Of a stretch of DNA of 54,618 nucleotides, positions 34,757 to 42,444 are shown piece after piece. The stretch is from Lysobacter sp. (lineage in GTDB: Bacteria; Pseudomonadota; Gammaproteobacteria; Xanthomonadales; Xanthomonadaceae). The translations under genes were made by a program, and so were the position numbers. The DNA is taken from assembly GCA_019634715.1 (NCBI GenBank), contig JAHCAU010000023.1:1-54618 (forward strand), read 5' to 3'. Within the stretch, counting starts at the first letter, position 1. Every line of letters begins with the position of its first letter. The notes beneath the pieces are model-generated. The model had not been told where the DNA came from, did not search any database, and saw only the letters and a program-made list of their open reading frames with translations.

Positions 34757-35821
34757 ATGCAGAAGACCGCACTTCTCGTCCTCGCCCTGTCCACCGGCTG
34801 GGCGCCCGCCGCTCTCGCCTTCCCCCCCTGCCCCCAGTTTCCCGTCGACCTGACGCCGATCGGTGGCCCGGCCCGCATGGGATACCAGGCGCCGCCCTGG
34901 TTTTCCGCGGTTTTCGCCCTGCAGGGGCATCCGGCGATCCTCGACCAGATCGCGCCGGAGCGCTCGCCGGGCGGCAACGCCTTCCAGTCCGGCAAGTGCC
35001 GCAGGACCGATCGCCTGCCCGTGCTGAGCGACCATGCCGGCCACGACGCCATCGGCGCGATCCCGACACTGGCGCCCGACGGCGGCTTCGGCACCATCGG
35101 CCTGCCCGACCTGCGTCTTTCCGATCCGGGCATGGCCCTGGTCTACACGCTGTCGTTCAGCGTCGATGGCGCGCCGCTGGCGTCCCTCGGAGACTGGTTC
35201 GACATCGCCGAACTCGAACTGCGCCGGGCCGATGTGATGGACGACGGGTCGCTCGACACCAACGCGACTCTCTATCGGGTCCGCAAGCGCATGCGCACCA
35301 ACGGCGGCGCGCAGCTGGAGCTGTTCGAATCGCGCCGCACGCAGCACGGCCAACCCGGTTCGTTCGTGGCCACGCGGCCGGTCGGCCCCGTGGTCGTCTC
35401 GCTGCCGATGGGGCCGGGCGACACCGCGGTGTCGCTGCGCTGGTACCAGCGGACGCGTCCGTTGCTGCCGGCGTACTCGCTGCCGCCGGTGATGCCCTCG
35501 CCACCACGCGACGAACTGCATGGCGCCACCGTCACCACCGACGCAGGGCTGCGCACGGGCTGGAACGGATGGGTGGTGGCATCGACCATCGACACCATCG
35601 TCGAACTGGCCGATGCGAACGGCCAGGTGCTGTTCCAGCGCACGCTCGACGACCAGTGGGCCGCGAGCCTGTCGATGGGCCTGATCAACTACAACACCGG
35701 CTCCTTCGAGAAATACGCCTCGATCGGCGGCCCCGTCCTCGATGGAATGACCCTGGAGGCCAGGCTCGGCCACCTGCCCATGCCACGCTCCGGAACGGGA
35801 CTCGATCAACCCGGCCACTGA
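34757..35821 (+). CDS. Secreted protein of unknown function
   Basis: 354 aa from the ATG at 34757, with GGAAGGA about 8 nt upstream. A signal peptide ends near AALA. The mature part is mostly beta-strand-like with many Gly, Pro and Asp residues (FGTIGLPDLRLSDPGMALVYTLSFSVDG; VELADANGQVLFQRTLDD). It resembles a jelly-roll or carbohydrate-binding style fold, but I cannot name a family. It lies 161 nt after the kinase gene and could be a target or partner of that pathway; this is context only. Confidence 0.8.
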   Translation: MQKTALLVLALSTGWAPAALAFPPCPQFPVDLTPIGGPARMGYQAPPWFSAVFALQGHPAILDQIAPERSPGGNAFQSGKCRRTDRLPVLSDHAGHDAIGAIPTLAPDGGFGTIGLPDLRLSDPGMALVYTLSFSVDGAPLASLGDWFDIAELELRRADVMDDGSLDTNATLYRVRKRMRTNGGAQLELFESRRTQHGQPGSFVATRPVGPVVVSLPMGPGDTAVSLRWYQRTRPLLPAYSLPPVMPSPPRDELHGATVTTDAGLRTGWNGWVVASTIDTIVELADANGQVLFQRTLDDQWAASLSMGLINYNTGSFEKYASIGGPVLDGMTLEARLGHLPMPRSGTGLDQPGH

Positions 35822-36006
35822 AAGCGGTGGCGGTTTCGAGAATCACGCATCCGCTGCGGAAGATCGGGCAGACGTCGGGTGATCCTGTTTCCGCCGGCGA
35901 TCCGCTACGGATGGTGTCGCTCCCGACGGAGCGCAAGACGACACGAGGCCTTCCCAGCGCCCGTGTCACAACACCCCGACACCATCAAGACAGGAGTTCT
36001 CCCCGC

Positions 36007-36789
36007 ATGCAACGCTTCTTGTTCACCACCCTCGCCGCGCTCGCCTGCACCGGCACCGCGCTCGCCGCCGACAAGCCCGCCCCGGGCACCCTGCGGATCG
36101 AAAGCGAGGCCCAGTTCCAGCGCGACCATGGCCGTCACGCGACCCGGATGGCGCCCGGCGTCTACCTGATGACGCAAGGCGAACTCTCAGGCAAGAAAGT
36201 CGCCATCGGTGCGCCGGGTCTGGCCCACGATCTGGCCCTGCTGCGCAAGCAGTTGATGACCCCGGGCTTGAGCAACACGGATCGCAAGGCCCTGCAGGCG
36301 CATGTCGCCGACCTGGAAAAGCTGGCGCGCCAACAGGCGACACGCGGCTCCCGCACCATGCCCGGCGCGCGGGCGAGCCAGACGTCGTCCTTCGGGTGCT
36401 GGAGCTATGACAACTTCTCGCAAACCTACATCTATTACCCCGGCTTCGTGGATCTGTCGGTCGGCGGCGGGCTGTACAAGGACCGCGGCGATGGCAACCT
36501 GAACTGGTACTACGCCCGCCTCCAGTCCACCGCCATCGTGAACGTGTATCCCCCGAGCAGTGCGTTCTGGCATCGCTTCTCGGTCAGCGCTGCGGCCAGT
36601 GCGACGAACGTCCTGACCGGGCAGACCGTCAATGCCGTTCCGTTCATCAACTTCTACTCCGCAGGCGCCGGGACGGGCTATATCTACAGCGGCCCCAGCT
36701 TCGGGCATCACCTCAAGGGGCGTGCAGTCGGCTTCGCCAGCGGCGACTGCTTCACCTACGTCAGCCTGGAGGACGTGTTCCAGCAGTGA
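36007..36789 (+). CDS. Secreted protein of unknown function
   Basis: 260 aa, AGGAG upstream of the ATG at 36007. Signal peptide ends after ALAA. The middle contains a helical stretch (LALLRKQLMTPGLSNTDRKALQAHVADLEKLARQQ) and the C-terminal half is beta-rich with aromatic residues (SYDNFSQTYIYYPGFVDLSVGGG, NWYYARLQSTAIVNVYPP). Two Cys (in FGCWSYD and GDCFTYV) could form a disulfide. No family is recognised. A strong hairpin follows the gene. Confidence 0.8.
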   Translation: MQRFLFTTLAALACTGTALAADKPAPGTLRIESEAQFQRDHGRHATRMAPGVYLMTQGELSGKKVAIGAPGLAHDLALLRKQLMTPGLSNTDRKALQAHVADLEKLARQQATRGSRTMPGARASQTSSFGCWSYDNFSQTYIYYPGFVDLSVGGGLYKDRGDGNLNWYYARLQSTAIVNVYPPSSAFWHRFSVSAAASATNVLTGQTVNAVPFINFYSAGAGTGYIYSGPSFGHHLKGRAVGFASGDCFTYVSLEDVFQQ

Positions 36790-36799
36790 CCGGCGCCAT

Positions 36800-36835
36800 C
36801 CGGGCCATCCGCGCTGGAACGCGCGGATGGCCCGG
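36800..36835. terminator. Strong hairpin after the secreted-protein gene
   Basis: A perfect 15-bp stem (36800-36814 with 36821-36835) with a 6-nt loop starts 11 nt after the stop at 36789. No T-run follows. It could act in both directions between the convergent genes. Confidence 0.7.
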
Positions 36836-36915
36836 CCGCCAGCAAAGGCGAAAAGGGAGCACGGCCGGCACGATCGGCGTGAATCCGCGGTGCCTGGCAG
36901 CACTTTCGCCGGAAC

Positions 36916-36945
36916 GCTCGGCCCGGTACGACGTCCGGGCCGAGC
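36916..36945 (-). terminator. Hairpin terminator downstream of amtB
   Basis: A perfect 11-bp stem (36916-36926 with 36935-36945) with an 8-nt loop lies 15 nt after the amtB stop. Confidence 0.7.
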
Positions 36946-36960
36946 ATCCCGCCGATCGCC

Positions 36961-38502
36961 TCAATGCTCGTACGCGGCCTCGCCATGCGAGGCGATGTCC
37001 AGGCCCTCGCGTTCGGCATCCTCGTTCACGCGCAGGCCGACCGTGTACTTCACGATCGTGAAGGCGATCAGCGAGACCACGCCCGACAGGGCCACGGTGA
37101 CCAGCACGCCCTGCAGCTGCACCCAGACCTGCGAGGCGATGCTGTACTCGACGACGGCGGTCTCGGTGACGTAATCCCACAGGCCCGCGCCGCCGAGCGA
37201 CGGCGCCGCGAACACGCCGGTCAGCAGCGCACCGGCGATGCCGCCGACACCGTGCACGCCGAACACGTCGAGCGAGTCGTCGGCGCGCAGCAGCTTCTTC
37301 AGGCCGGTGACGCCCCAGAAGCAGACCACGCCCGCGATCGCGCCGATCGCCAGCGCGCCCATCAGGCCGACGAGGCCCGCCGCCGGGGTGATCGCCACCA
37401 GGCCGGCGACCGCGCCCGACGCGCCGCCGAGCATCGACGGCTTGCCGCGTGCGATCCATTCGGCCGCGCTCCAGCTCAGCACCGCCGCGGCGGTGGCGAG
37501 GAAGGTGTTGACGAAGGCCAGCGCGGCCACGCCGCTGGCTTCCAGGGCGGAGCCGGCGTTGAAGCCGAACCAGCCGACCCACAGGATCGAGGCGCCGACC
37601 ATGGTCTGGGTGAGGTTGTGCGGCTTGATCGCTTCGCGCTTGTAGCCGATGCGCGGGCCGATGACATAGGCGCCGACCAGACCGGCGATCGCGGCGTTGA
37701 TGTGCACCACGGTGCCACCGGCGAAATCCAGCGCGCCCTTGGCCCACAGGAAACCGGCAGCCTCGGTCGCGGCCTTCGCAGCCTCGGCATCGGTGAACGC
37801 GTCAGGACCCGGGAAGAACCACACCATGTGCGCCATCGGCGTATAGGCGAAGGTGAACCAGATCGCCGTGAACACCAGCACGCCGGCGAACTTCACGCGT
37901 TCGGCGAACGCACCGACGATGAGCGCGCAGGTGATGCAGGCGAACGCGCCCTGGAACACGAAGAACACCAGTTCGGGGATGTACACGCCCTTGGTGAAGG
38001 TCGCGCCCATCGCGCCGTTGAGACCGGCGCCGAACAGGCGGTCGCCGCCGCCGATGAAAGCATTGCCCGGCGTGAACGCGAGGCTGTAGCCGTACAGCGC
38101 CCACAGCACCGCGACCAGCGAGAACACCACCATGCATTGCATCAGGATCGACAGCACGTTCTTGCTGCGCACCAGGCCGCCGTAGAACAGCGCGAGCCCC
38201 GGCAGGGCCATGAAGATCACCAGCGCGGCGCAGACCATGATCCACGCGGTATCGCCCTTGTCGGCGGTGGGCGCGGGGGGTGTGGTCTCTTCGGTGGGCG
38301 CCGGTACGGATGCCGACTCACTCGCGGCAACGGCGTCGGCGACGGGCGCGGGCGCTTCGACCGGCATGTCGGACGATGCGGCGGCAGGCGCTTCGGGCGC
38401 GGTCTGCGCCGAAACGGTGAAAACGGAACAGAGGGTGGTCGCGGCGAGCAGCATCGCGAAGGCGAATGCGCGGGCGCGCGACCCGGACAGGGCAGTCGTC
38501 AT
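36961..38502 (-). CDS. amtB: Ammonium transporter
   Basis: 513 aa. A signal peptide and a 50-residue Ala/Pro/Glu linker precede eleven membrane spans; the core starts near DTAWIMVCAALVIFMALPGLALFYGGLVRSKN, the classical Amt signature. FAGGTVVHINAAIAGL and DVFGVHGVGGIAGALLTGVFA carry the twin-His pore residues and the gating region. It conducts ammonium/ammonia into the cytoplasm. It lies 22 nt downstream of glnK in the same direction, the usual glnK-amtB pair in which the PII protein GlnK plugs the channel when nitrogen is plentiful. GGAG lies 8 nt before the ATG. The Cys/Ala-rich N-terminal extension is common in Xanthomonadaceae. Confidence 0.97.
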   Translation of the reverse strand: MTTALSGSRARAFAFAMLLAATTLCSVFTVSAQTAPEAPAAASSDMPVEAPAPVADAVAASESASVPAPTEETTPPAPTADKGDTAWIMVCAALVIFMALPGLALFYGGLVRSKNVLSILMQCMVVFSLVAVLWALYGYSLAFTPGNAFIGGGDRLFGAGLNGAMGATFTKGVYIPELVFFVFQGAFACITCALIVGAFAERVKFAGVLVFTAIWFTFAYTPMAHMVWFFPGPDAFTDAEAAKAATEAAGFLWAKGALDFAGGTVVHINAAIAGLVGAYVIGPRIGYKREAIKPHNLTQTMVGASILWVGWFGFNAGSALEASGVAALAFVNTFLATAAAVLSWSAAEWIARGKPSMLGGASGAVAGLVAITPAAGLVGLMGALAIGAIAGVVCFWGVTGLKKLLRADDSLDVFGVHGVGGIAGALLTGVFAAPSLGGAGLWDYVTETAVVEYSIASQVWVQLQGVLVTVALSGVVSLIAFTIVKYTVGLRVNEDAEREGLDIASHGEAAYEH

Positions 38503-38524
38503 GGGACGGTCTCCGAGGTGTGGG

Positions 38525-38863
38525 TTAGAGCGCGTCCGCGCCGAGTTCGCCGGTGCGGATGCGGATGACCTGTTCCAGCGCGACGACGAAGATCTTGCCG
38601 TCGCCGATCTTGCCGGTGCCGGCGGATTGCTGGATGGCCTCGATCGCGGCGTCGAGCTGGTCGGTGGATACCGCGACCTCGACCTTGATCTTCGGCAGGA
38701 AATCCACGACGTATTCGGCGCCGCGATACAGCTCGGTATGACCCTTCTGTCGACCGAAGCCTTTCACTTCGGTGACGGTGATGCCGGACACGCCGATCTC
38801 GGACAGGGCTTCGCGCACCTCGTCGAGTTTGAACGGCCGGATGATGGCGGTGATCAGTTTCAT
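38525..38863 (-). CDS. glnK: PII nitrogen regulatory protein
   Basis: 112 aa, the standard PII length, from the ATG at 38863 with GGGAGA 4 nt upstream. The T-loop contains RGAEYVVDF with Tyr51, the uridylylation site. GTGKIGDGKIFV is the B-loop that binds ATP/ADP, and the TEVKGFGRQKGH segment is intact. It senses 2-oxoglutarate and energy state. Because it directly precedes amtB I call it glnK rather than glnB. No sigma-54 site is evident upstream, but a perfect inverted repeat is (38939-38970). Confidence 0.95.
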   Translation of the reverse strand: MKLITAIIRPFKLDEVREALSEIGVSGITVTEVKGFGRQKGHTELYRGAEYVVDFLPKIKVEVAVSTDQLDAAIEAIQQSAGTGKIGDGKIFVVALEQVIRIRTGELGADAL

Positions 38864-39185
38864 GCGCTCTCCCCGTGTGGACGGAGCGACGGATGCCTGC
38901 GCCAGCGCACCACGCGCTCCAGGATGAACGCCGGTCGTGGCGGATCGATGCACGCAGGCGTCGATCCGCCCCGCCGGCTCCCGTCCGGGACACCGCACCG
39001 CATTCCGACGTGGGGAAGGAAGCTGCGATGCGTCTCCCGCGACCTCGTCGCCATTCGCGCCTTCGATCGAAGCGCGCGCACGGCCTTGAACTGATGGGCC
39101 GGCGCACTGCGCCCGGCCACGTACCGCACTCCCATGCGCCCCGCACCGGGGCGTCTGCCACAATCCTCTCGTCAGGCCCGAACTG
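38864..39185. other. Intergenic region between glnK and the GNAT gene
   Basis: About 320 bases with no convincing gene. It holds the inverted repeat at 38939-38970 and presumably the glnK-amtB promoter, for which no clear -35/-10 or -24/-12 could be picked. Confidence 0.5.
38939..38970. promoter_or_regulatory. Perfect inverted repeat in the glnK leader
   Basis: A 10-bp perfect inverted repeat (GGCGGATCGA and its complement) with a 12-nt gap, 76 nt upstream of the glnK ATG. It could be an operator or an RNA hairpin in the 5' leader. Confidence 0.5.
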
Positions 39186-39641
39186 TCAGAGTTCGAGCGT
39201 CATGAACATGCTCCACGGGTCGTCGACGTAGTCCGCGAACGGACCGCAGGCCACGAACCCGAACCGCTCGTACAGCGCGCGCGCCGGTGCGAACACCTCG
39301 GGCGAGCCGGTTTCCAGGCTCAGCCTGCGGTAGCCGCGCTCGCGCGCCGTCGCCACGATGTGGCGCAGCAGTGCCGCCGCCACGCCCTTGTTGCGATGCG
39401 CCGGCGCGGTGCGCATCGACTTGATCTCGCCGTGCGCGCCGTCCAGCGCCTTCAATGCGCCGCATCCCAGCAACGCATCGTCTTTCCATGCCGTCCAGAA
39501 GGTGATGTCCGGACGACGCAGCGCATCCAGGTCCAGCGCGTGCACGCTCTCGGGCGGCGAGTGCCGGTGCATGTCGTCGAGATGCGCCTGCAGGAACCTG
39601 GCGATCTCGACACCGCGGAGGTCGTCGATGCGGATGTCCAT
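39186..39641 (-). CDS. GNAT-family N-acetyltransferase
   Basis: 151 aa from the ATG at 39641; a GTG at 39656 would add five residues. The acetyl-CoA site is visible as IKSMRTAPAHRNKGVAAALLRHIVATARERGYRRLSLETG, with the R/QxxGxG/A loop, and FAPARALYERFGFVACGPFADY is the C-terminal signature. It looks like an EstA/ElaA-like or PhnO-like small acetyltransferase; the acceptor is unknown. Confidence 0.92.
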   Translation of the reverse strand: MDIRIDDLRGVEIARFLQAHLDDMHRHSPPESVHALDLDALRRPDITFWTAWKDDALLGCGALKALDGAHGEIKSMRTAPAHRNKGVAAALLRHIVATARERGYRRLSLETGSPEVFAPARALYERFGFVACGPFADYVDDPWSMFMTLEL

Positions 39642-39720
39642 GCTGCCGATATCCACCTGTCATCCCGAACACACGTGAGGGACCTGCTCTTTTGCCGGTG
39701 GCGCGTGCCCCTGCCCAGTA

Positions 39721-39742
39721 CCTCTCCCGCATGCGGGAGAGG
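39721..39742. repeat. Perfect 22-bp palindrome
   Basis: CCTCTCCCGCA followed by its exact complement. It lies 5' of the REP-like element at 39748. Similar palindromes based on CTCTCCC...GGGAGAG are common intergenic elements in Xanthomonadaceae. Confidence 0.8.
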
Positions 39743-39747
39743 TCATG

Positions 39748-39812
39748 GGGTGCGCCCTGGCGCACCGGCTTTTCCGGATGATCCCGAAGCGGTGCGCCGG
39801 GGCGCACCCTAT
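39748..39812. repeat. REP-like inverted pair (REPIN-type)
   Basis: Two facing arms at 39748-39769 and 39789-39812 share a GGGTGCGCC...GGCGCACC core and the flank ACCGGC or its equivalent. Each arm is itself a hairpin. A related element sits at 54496-54574. It lies between glnA and the GNAT gene. Confidence 0.75.
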
Positions 39813-39823
39813 TTCGCCGGAAA

Positions 39824-41233
39824 TCAGATCGTGTAGTACATCTGGTATTCGAGCGGATGCGTCGCGGCGCGGAAACGCGTCACTTCCTGCATCTTCAGCG
39901 CGATGTAGCCGTCGATGAAGTCGTCGGTGAACACGCCGCCGGCCTTGAGGAACTCGCGGTCCTTGTCCAGCGCTTCGAGCGCCTGGTCCAGCGAGTGGCA
40001 GACGGTCGGGATCGCCTTCTCTTCTTCCGGCGGCAGGTCGTAGAGGTCCTTGTTGCTCGGCTCGCCCGGATCGATCTGGTTCCTGATGCCGTCGAGGCCG
40101 GCCATCATCAGCGCGGCGAAGGTGAGGTAGCCGGAATTCATCGGATCGGGGAAGCGGATCTCGATGCGGCGGGCCTTCGGGTTGGCCACGTACGGGATGC
40201 GGCAGGAGGCCGAGCGGTTGCTCGCCGAGTAGGCCAGCATCACCGGCGCTTCGTAGCCCGGCACCAGGCGCTTGTAGCTGTTGGTGGTGGAGTTGGTGAA
40301 GGCGTTGATCGCGCGGGCGTGCTTGAAGATGCCGCCGATGTACCACAGCGCCATCTGCGACAGGCCGCCGTAGCCGTCGCCGGAGAACAGGTTCACGCCG
40401 CCCTTGGCCAGCGACTGGTGCACGTGCATGCCGCTGCCGTTGTCGCCGACGATCGGCTTGGGCATGAAGGTGGCGGTCTTGCCGTTGCGGTGCGCGACGT
40501 TCTTGATGACGTACTTCATCGTCAGCAGGTCGTCGGCCTTCTTCACCAGCGTGCTGAACTTGGTGCCGATCTCGCACTGGCCGGCGTTGGCGACTTCGTG
40601 GTGGTGCACTTCGACTTCGATGCCCAGCGAGGTGAGCGTCTTGCACATCTCGGCGCGCAGATCGTGCAGCGAGTCGAGCGGCGCGACCGGGAAGTAGCCG
40701 CCCTTCACCATCGGCCGGTAGCCGGTGTTGCCGCCGGCGTATTCGCGGCCGGAGTTCCAGTGCGCTTCTTCCGAGTCGATGTGGAAGAAGGTGTGGCCCA
40801 TTTCATTGGCGAAACGGACGCTGTCGAAGATGAAGAATTCCGGTTCCGGGCCGAAGAAGGCCTGGTCGGCGATGCCGCTGGCCTTGAGGAAGGCTTCGGC
40901 GCGCTTGGCCACGCCGCGCGGATCGCGCGAGTAGGCCTGCATGGTCGCCGGGTCGAGGATGTCGCAGGTCAGGACCAGGGTCGGATCGGCGGTGAACGGA
41001 TCGAGGAACGCCGTCGCCGGATCGGGCAGCAGGACCATGTCGGATTCGTTGATGCCCTTCCAGCCGCTGATCGACGATCCGTCGAACATCTTGCCGTCCT
41101 CGAACAGGCTGGGTTCGACGATCGAGGCCGGGAAGGTCACGTGGTGCTGCACGCCGCGCATGTCGGCGAAACGCAGGTCGACGAATTCGACCTTGTGGTC
41201 CTTGATCAGTTTTTCGACGTGGTCGAGGGACAT
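39824..41233 (-). CDS. glnA: Glutamine synthetase, type I
   Basis: 469 aa, the usual GS-I length, from the ATG at 41233 (GGAG 9 nt upstream); the frame is open to 41443 but that would swallow the promoter. It makes glutamine from glutamate, ammonium and ATP. Landmarks are FFGPEPEFFIF (metal ligands), EVEVHHHEVANAGQCEI, NVAHRNGKTATFMPKP, NGSGMHVHQS, RIPYVANPKARRIEIRFPDP and NKDLYDLPPEEE, where the Tyr is the adenylylation site. It is preceded by a sigma-54 promoter and NtrC-like site, so nitrogen limitation should induce it. It stands apart from ntrBC, which are not in the window. Confidence 0.98.
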   Translation of the reverse strand: MSLDHVEKLIKDHKVEFVDLRFADMRGVQHHVTFPASIVEPSLFEDGKMFDGSSISGWKGINESDMVLLPDPATAFLDPFTADPTLVLTCDILDPATMQAYSRDPRGVAKRAEAFLKASGIADQAFFGPEPEFFIFDSVRFANEMGHTFFHIDSEEAHWNSGREYAGGNTGYRPMVKGGYFPVAPLDSLHDLRAEMCKTLTSLGIEVEVHHHEVANAGQCEIGTKFSTLVKKADDLLTMKYVIKNVAHRNGKTATFMPKPIVGDNGSGMHVHQSLAKGGVNLFSGDGYGGLSQMALWYIGGIFKHARAINAFTNSTTNSYKRLVPGYEAPVMLAYSASNRSASCRIPYVANPKARRIEIRFPDPMNSGYLTFAALMMAGLDGIRNQIDPGEPSNKDLYDLPPEEEKAIPTVCHSLDQALEALDKDREFLKAGGVFTDDFIDGYIALKMQEVTRFRAATHPLEYQMYYTI

Positions 41234-41272
41234 CTTCGGAAGCTCCGGAAGGGTGAGGAATGCCTCTGCCGT

Positions 41273-41288
41273 TGCAAGGGGCGTGCCA
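41273..41288 (-). promoter_or_regulatory. Sigma-54 (RpoN) promoter of glnA
   Basis: On the minus strand the sequence reads TGGCACG-CCCC-TTGCA, an exact match to the -24/-12 consensus TGGCACG-N4-TTGCA. The predicted transcription start is near 41262, giving a leader of about 30 nt to the ATG at 41233. Confidence 0.9.
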
Positions 41289-41349
41289 GCGGCGACCCAC
41301 TGCCAAGTCATTGAATTCCATGAAGGGCTTCGTCGACGGCGACATCGAA

Positions 41350-41366
41350 TGCACCGGATCGGTGCA
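41350..41366. promoter_or_regulatory. NtrC-type enhancer site upstream of glnA
   Basis: TGCACC-N5-GGTGCA, matching the NtrC (GlnG) binding consensus. The exact inverted repeat extends to 12 bp per arm (41345-41356 with 41360-41371). Its centre is about 96 bp upstream of the predicted glnA transcription start, a typical enhancer distance. Confidence 0.8.
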
Positions 41367-41492
41367 TTCGAGAATCGCGCGCACCATTCCGGGGATGGCT
41401 GGCCACGTGCCGCTTCACAGGACCGATGGCACGTGCCGGCCACGCATCACGGACGACAGACTGCCGTCATCCTCCCGCGAAACCCCGGCCCC

Positions 41493-42407
41493 ATGGACGA
41501 CATCGCCCCTCCGCCCCGCCATCCCCGGCTCGCGCGCACCATCGCGGTCGCCGGCCACCCCCTGCTGCTGGCCGGCGCCCTGGGTCTGTGGTGGGCGCTG
41601 GGGGCGGGCGACGAGACGACCCTCGCAGTGCTGGTCGCGGTGCTGGCGGCCTCGATGACCCTGGAACGGCTGGTCCCGGCGATGCCGACCTGGCGGCTCG
41701 GCCTCGGCGCGCACCTGCGCCTGGGCGGGGTCTACCTGCTCGGGCTGCTGCTGTCGGGACTGATGATCGCGGGCTACGAATCGCTGCTGCCGGGCGCGCT
41801 GGCACCCGTGCGCGCGCGCATCGGCGCCGTGCTCTGGCCCGCCGGCTGGCCGACCCTGGTGCAGGCGCTGCTGCTGTTCTTCGCCAGCGACCTGATCTAC
41901 TACTGGGCGCATCGGGCCATCCATCGCTGGGCGCCGCTGTGGCGGATGACCGGACACGGCTTCCATCACGCCTTCCAGAACCTGCACGCGATCAACACCG
42001 GCACCAATCATCCGTTCGAACTGGTGCTGCTGACCCTGCCGCTGGTGCTGCTGGCGGCGGTCACCGGCGCGCCGGAGGCCGCGACGGGCGCGGCCGGCAT
42101 CCTGGTGCTGGCCAACGCGACCCTGGCCCACGCCAACGTGCGCATGGACACGCCGGTCCTCAACCTGTTCTTCACCTCCAGCGACCAGCACCGCCGGCAC
42201 CACTCGGTGGTGTTCGAGGAGAGCAACACGAACTACGCCTGCAACGCGATCCTCTGGGACCGCCTGTTCGGCACCTTCAGCCGCGGCCCGGTGCGCCAGA
42301 CCGGCATCGGCCCGACCCAGCCCGGCCTGTGGCGGATGTTCCTGCTGCCCTTCCGCGAGCCGCCGGATGTGGACACGGTGTCGACGCGGTCGCGGGACGC
42401 AGGCTGA
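41493..42407 (+). CDS. Fatty acid hydroxylase/sterol desaturase-family membrane enzyme
   Basis: 304 aa. Di-iron His motifs are HRAIH, HGFHH (with HAFQNLH) and HRRHH, in the order and spacing of the FA_hydroxylase family. About five membrane spans surround them. The substrate could be a fatty acid, a carotenoid or a sterol-like lipid; sequence alone does not say. The start at 41493 lies 259 nt from the divergent glnA start. The downstream oxidoreductase gene is on the other strand. Confidence 0.92.
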   Translation: MDDIAPPPRHPRLARTIAVAGHPLLLAGALGLWWALGAGDETTLAVLVAVLAASMTLERLVPAMPTWRLGLGAHLRLGGVYLLGLLLSGLMIAGYESLLPGALAPVRARIGAVLWPAGWPTLVQALLLFFASDLIYYWAHRAIHRWAPLWRMTGHGFHHAFQNLHAINTGTNHPFELVLLTLPLVLLAAVTGAPEAATGAAGILVLANATLAHANVRMDTPVLNLFFTSSDQHRRHHSVVFEESNTNYACNAILWDRLFGTFSRGPVRQTGIGPTQPGLWRMFLLPFREPPDVDTVSTRSRDAG

Positions 42408-42444
42408 CCGCAACGCCGCGGAACGGGATGCGCGATGCCGCGCC

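Noticed and set aside
38864..39185. Sigma-54 promoter for glnK-amtB
   Set aside because: Scanning the minus strand for TGGCAC-N5-TTGC or GG-N10-GC with good flanks gave no acceptable match, unlike at glnA.
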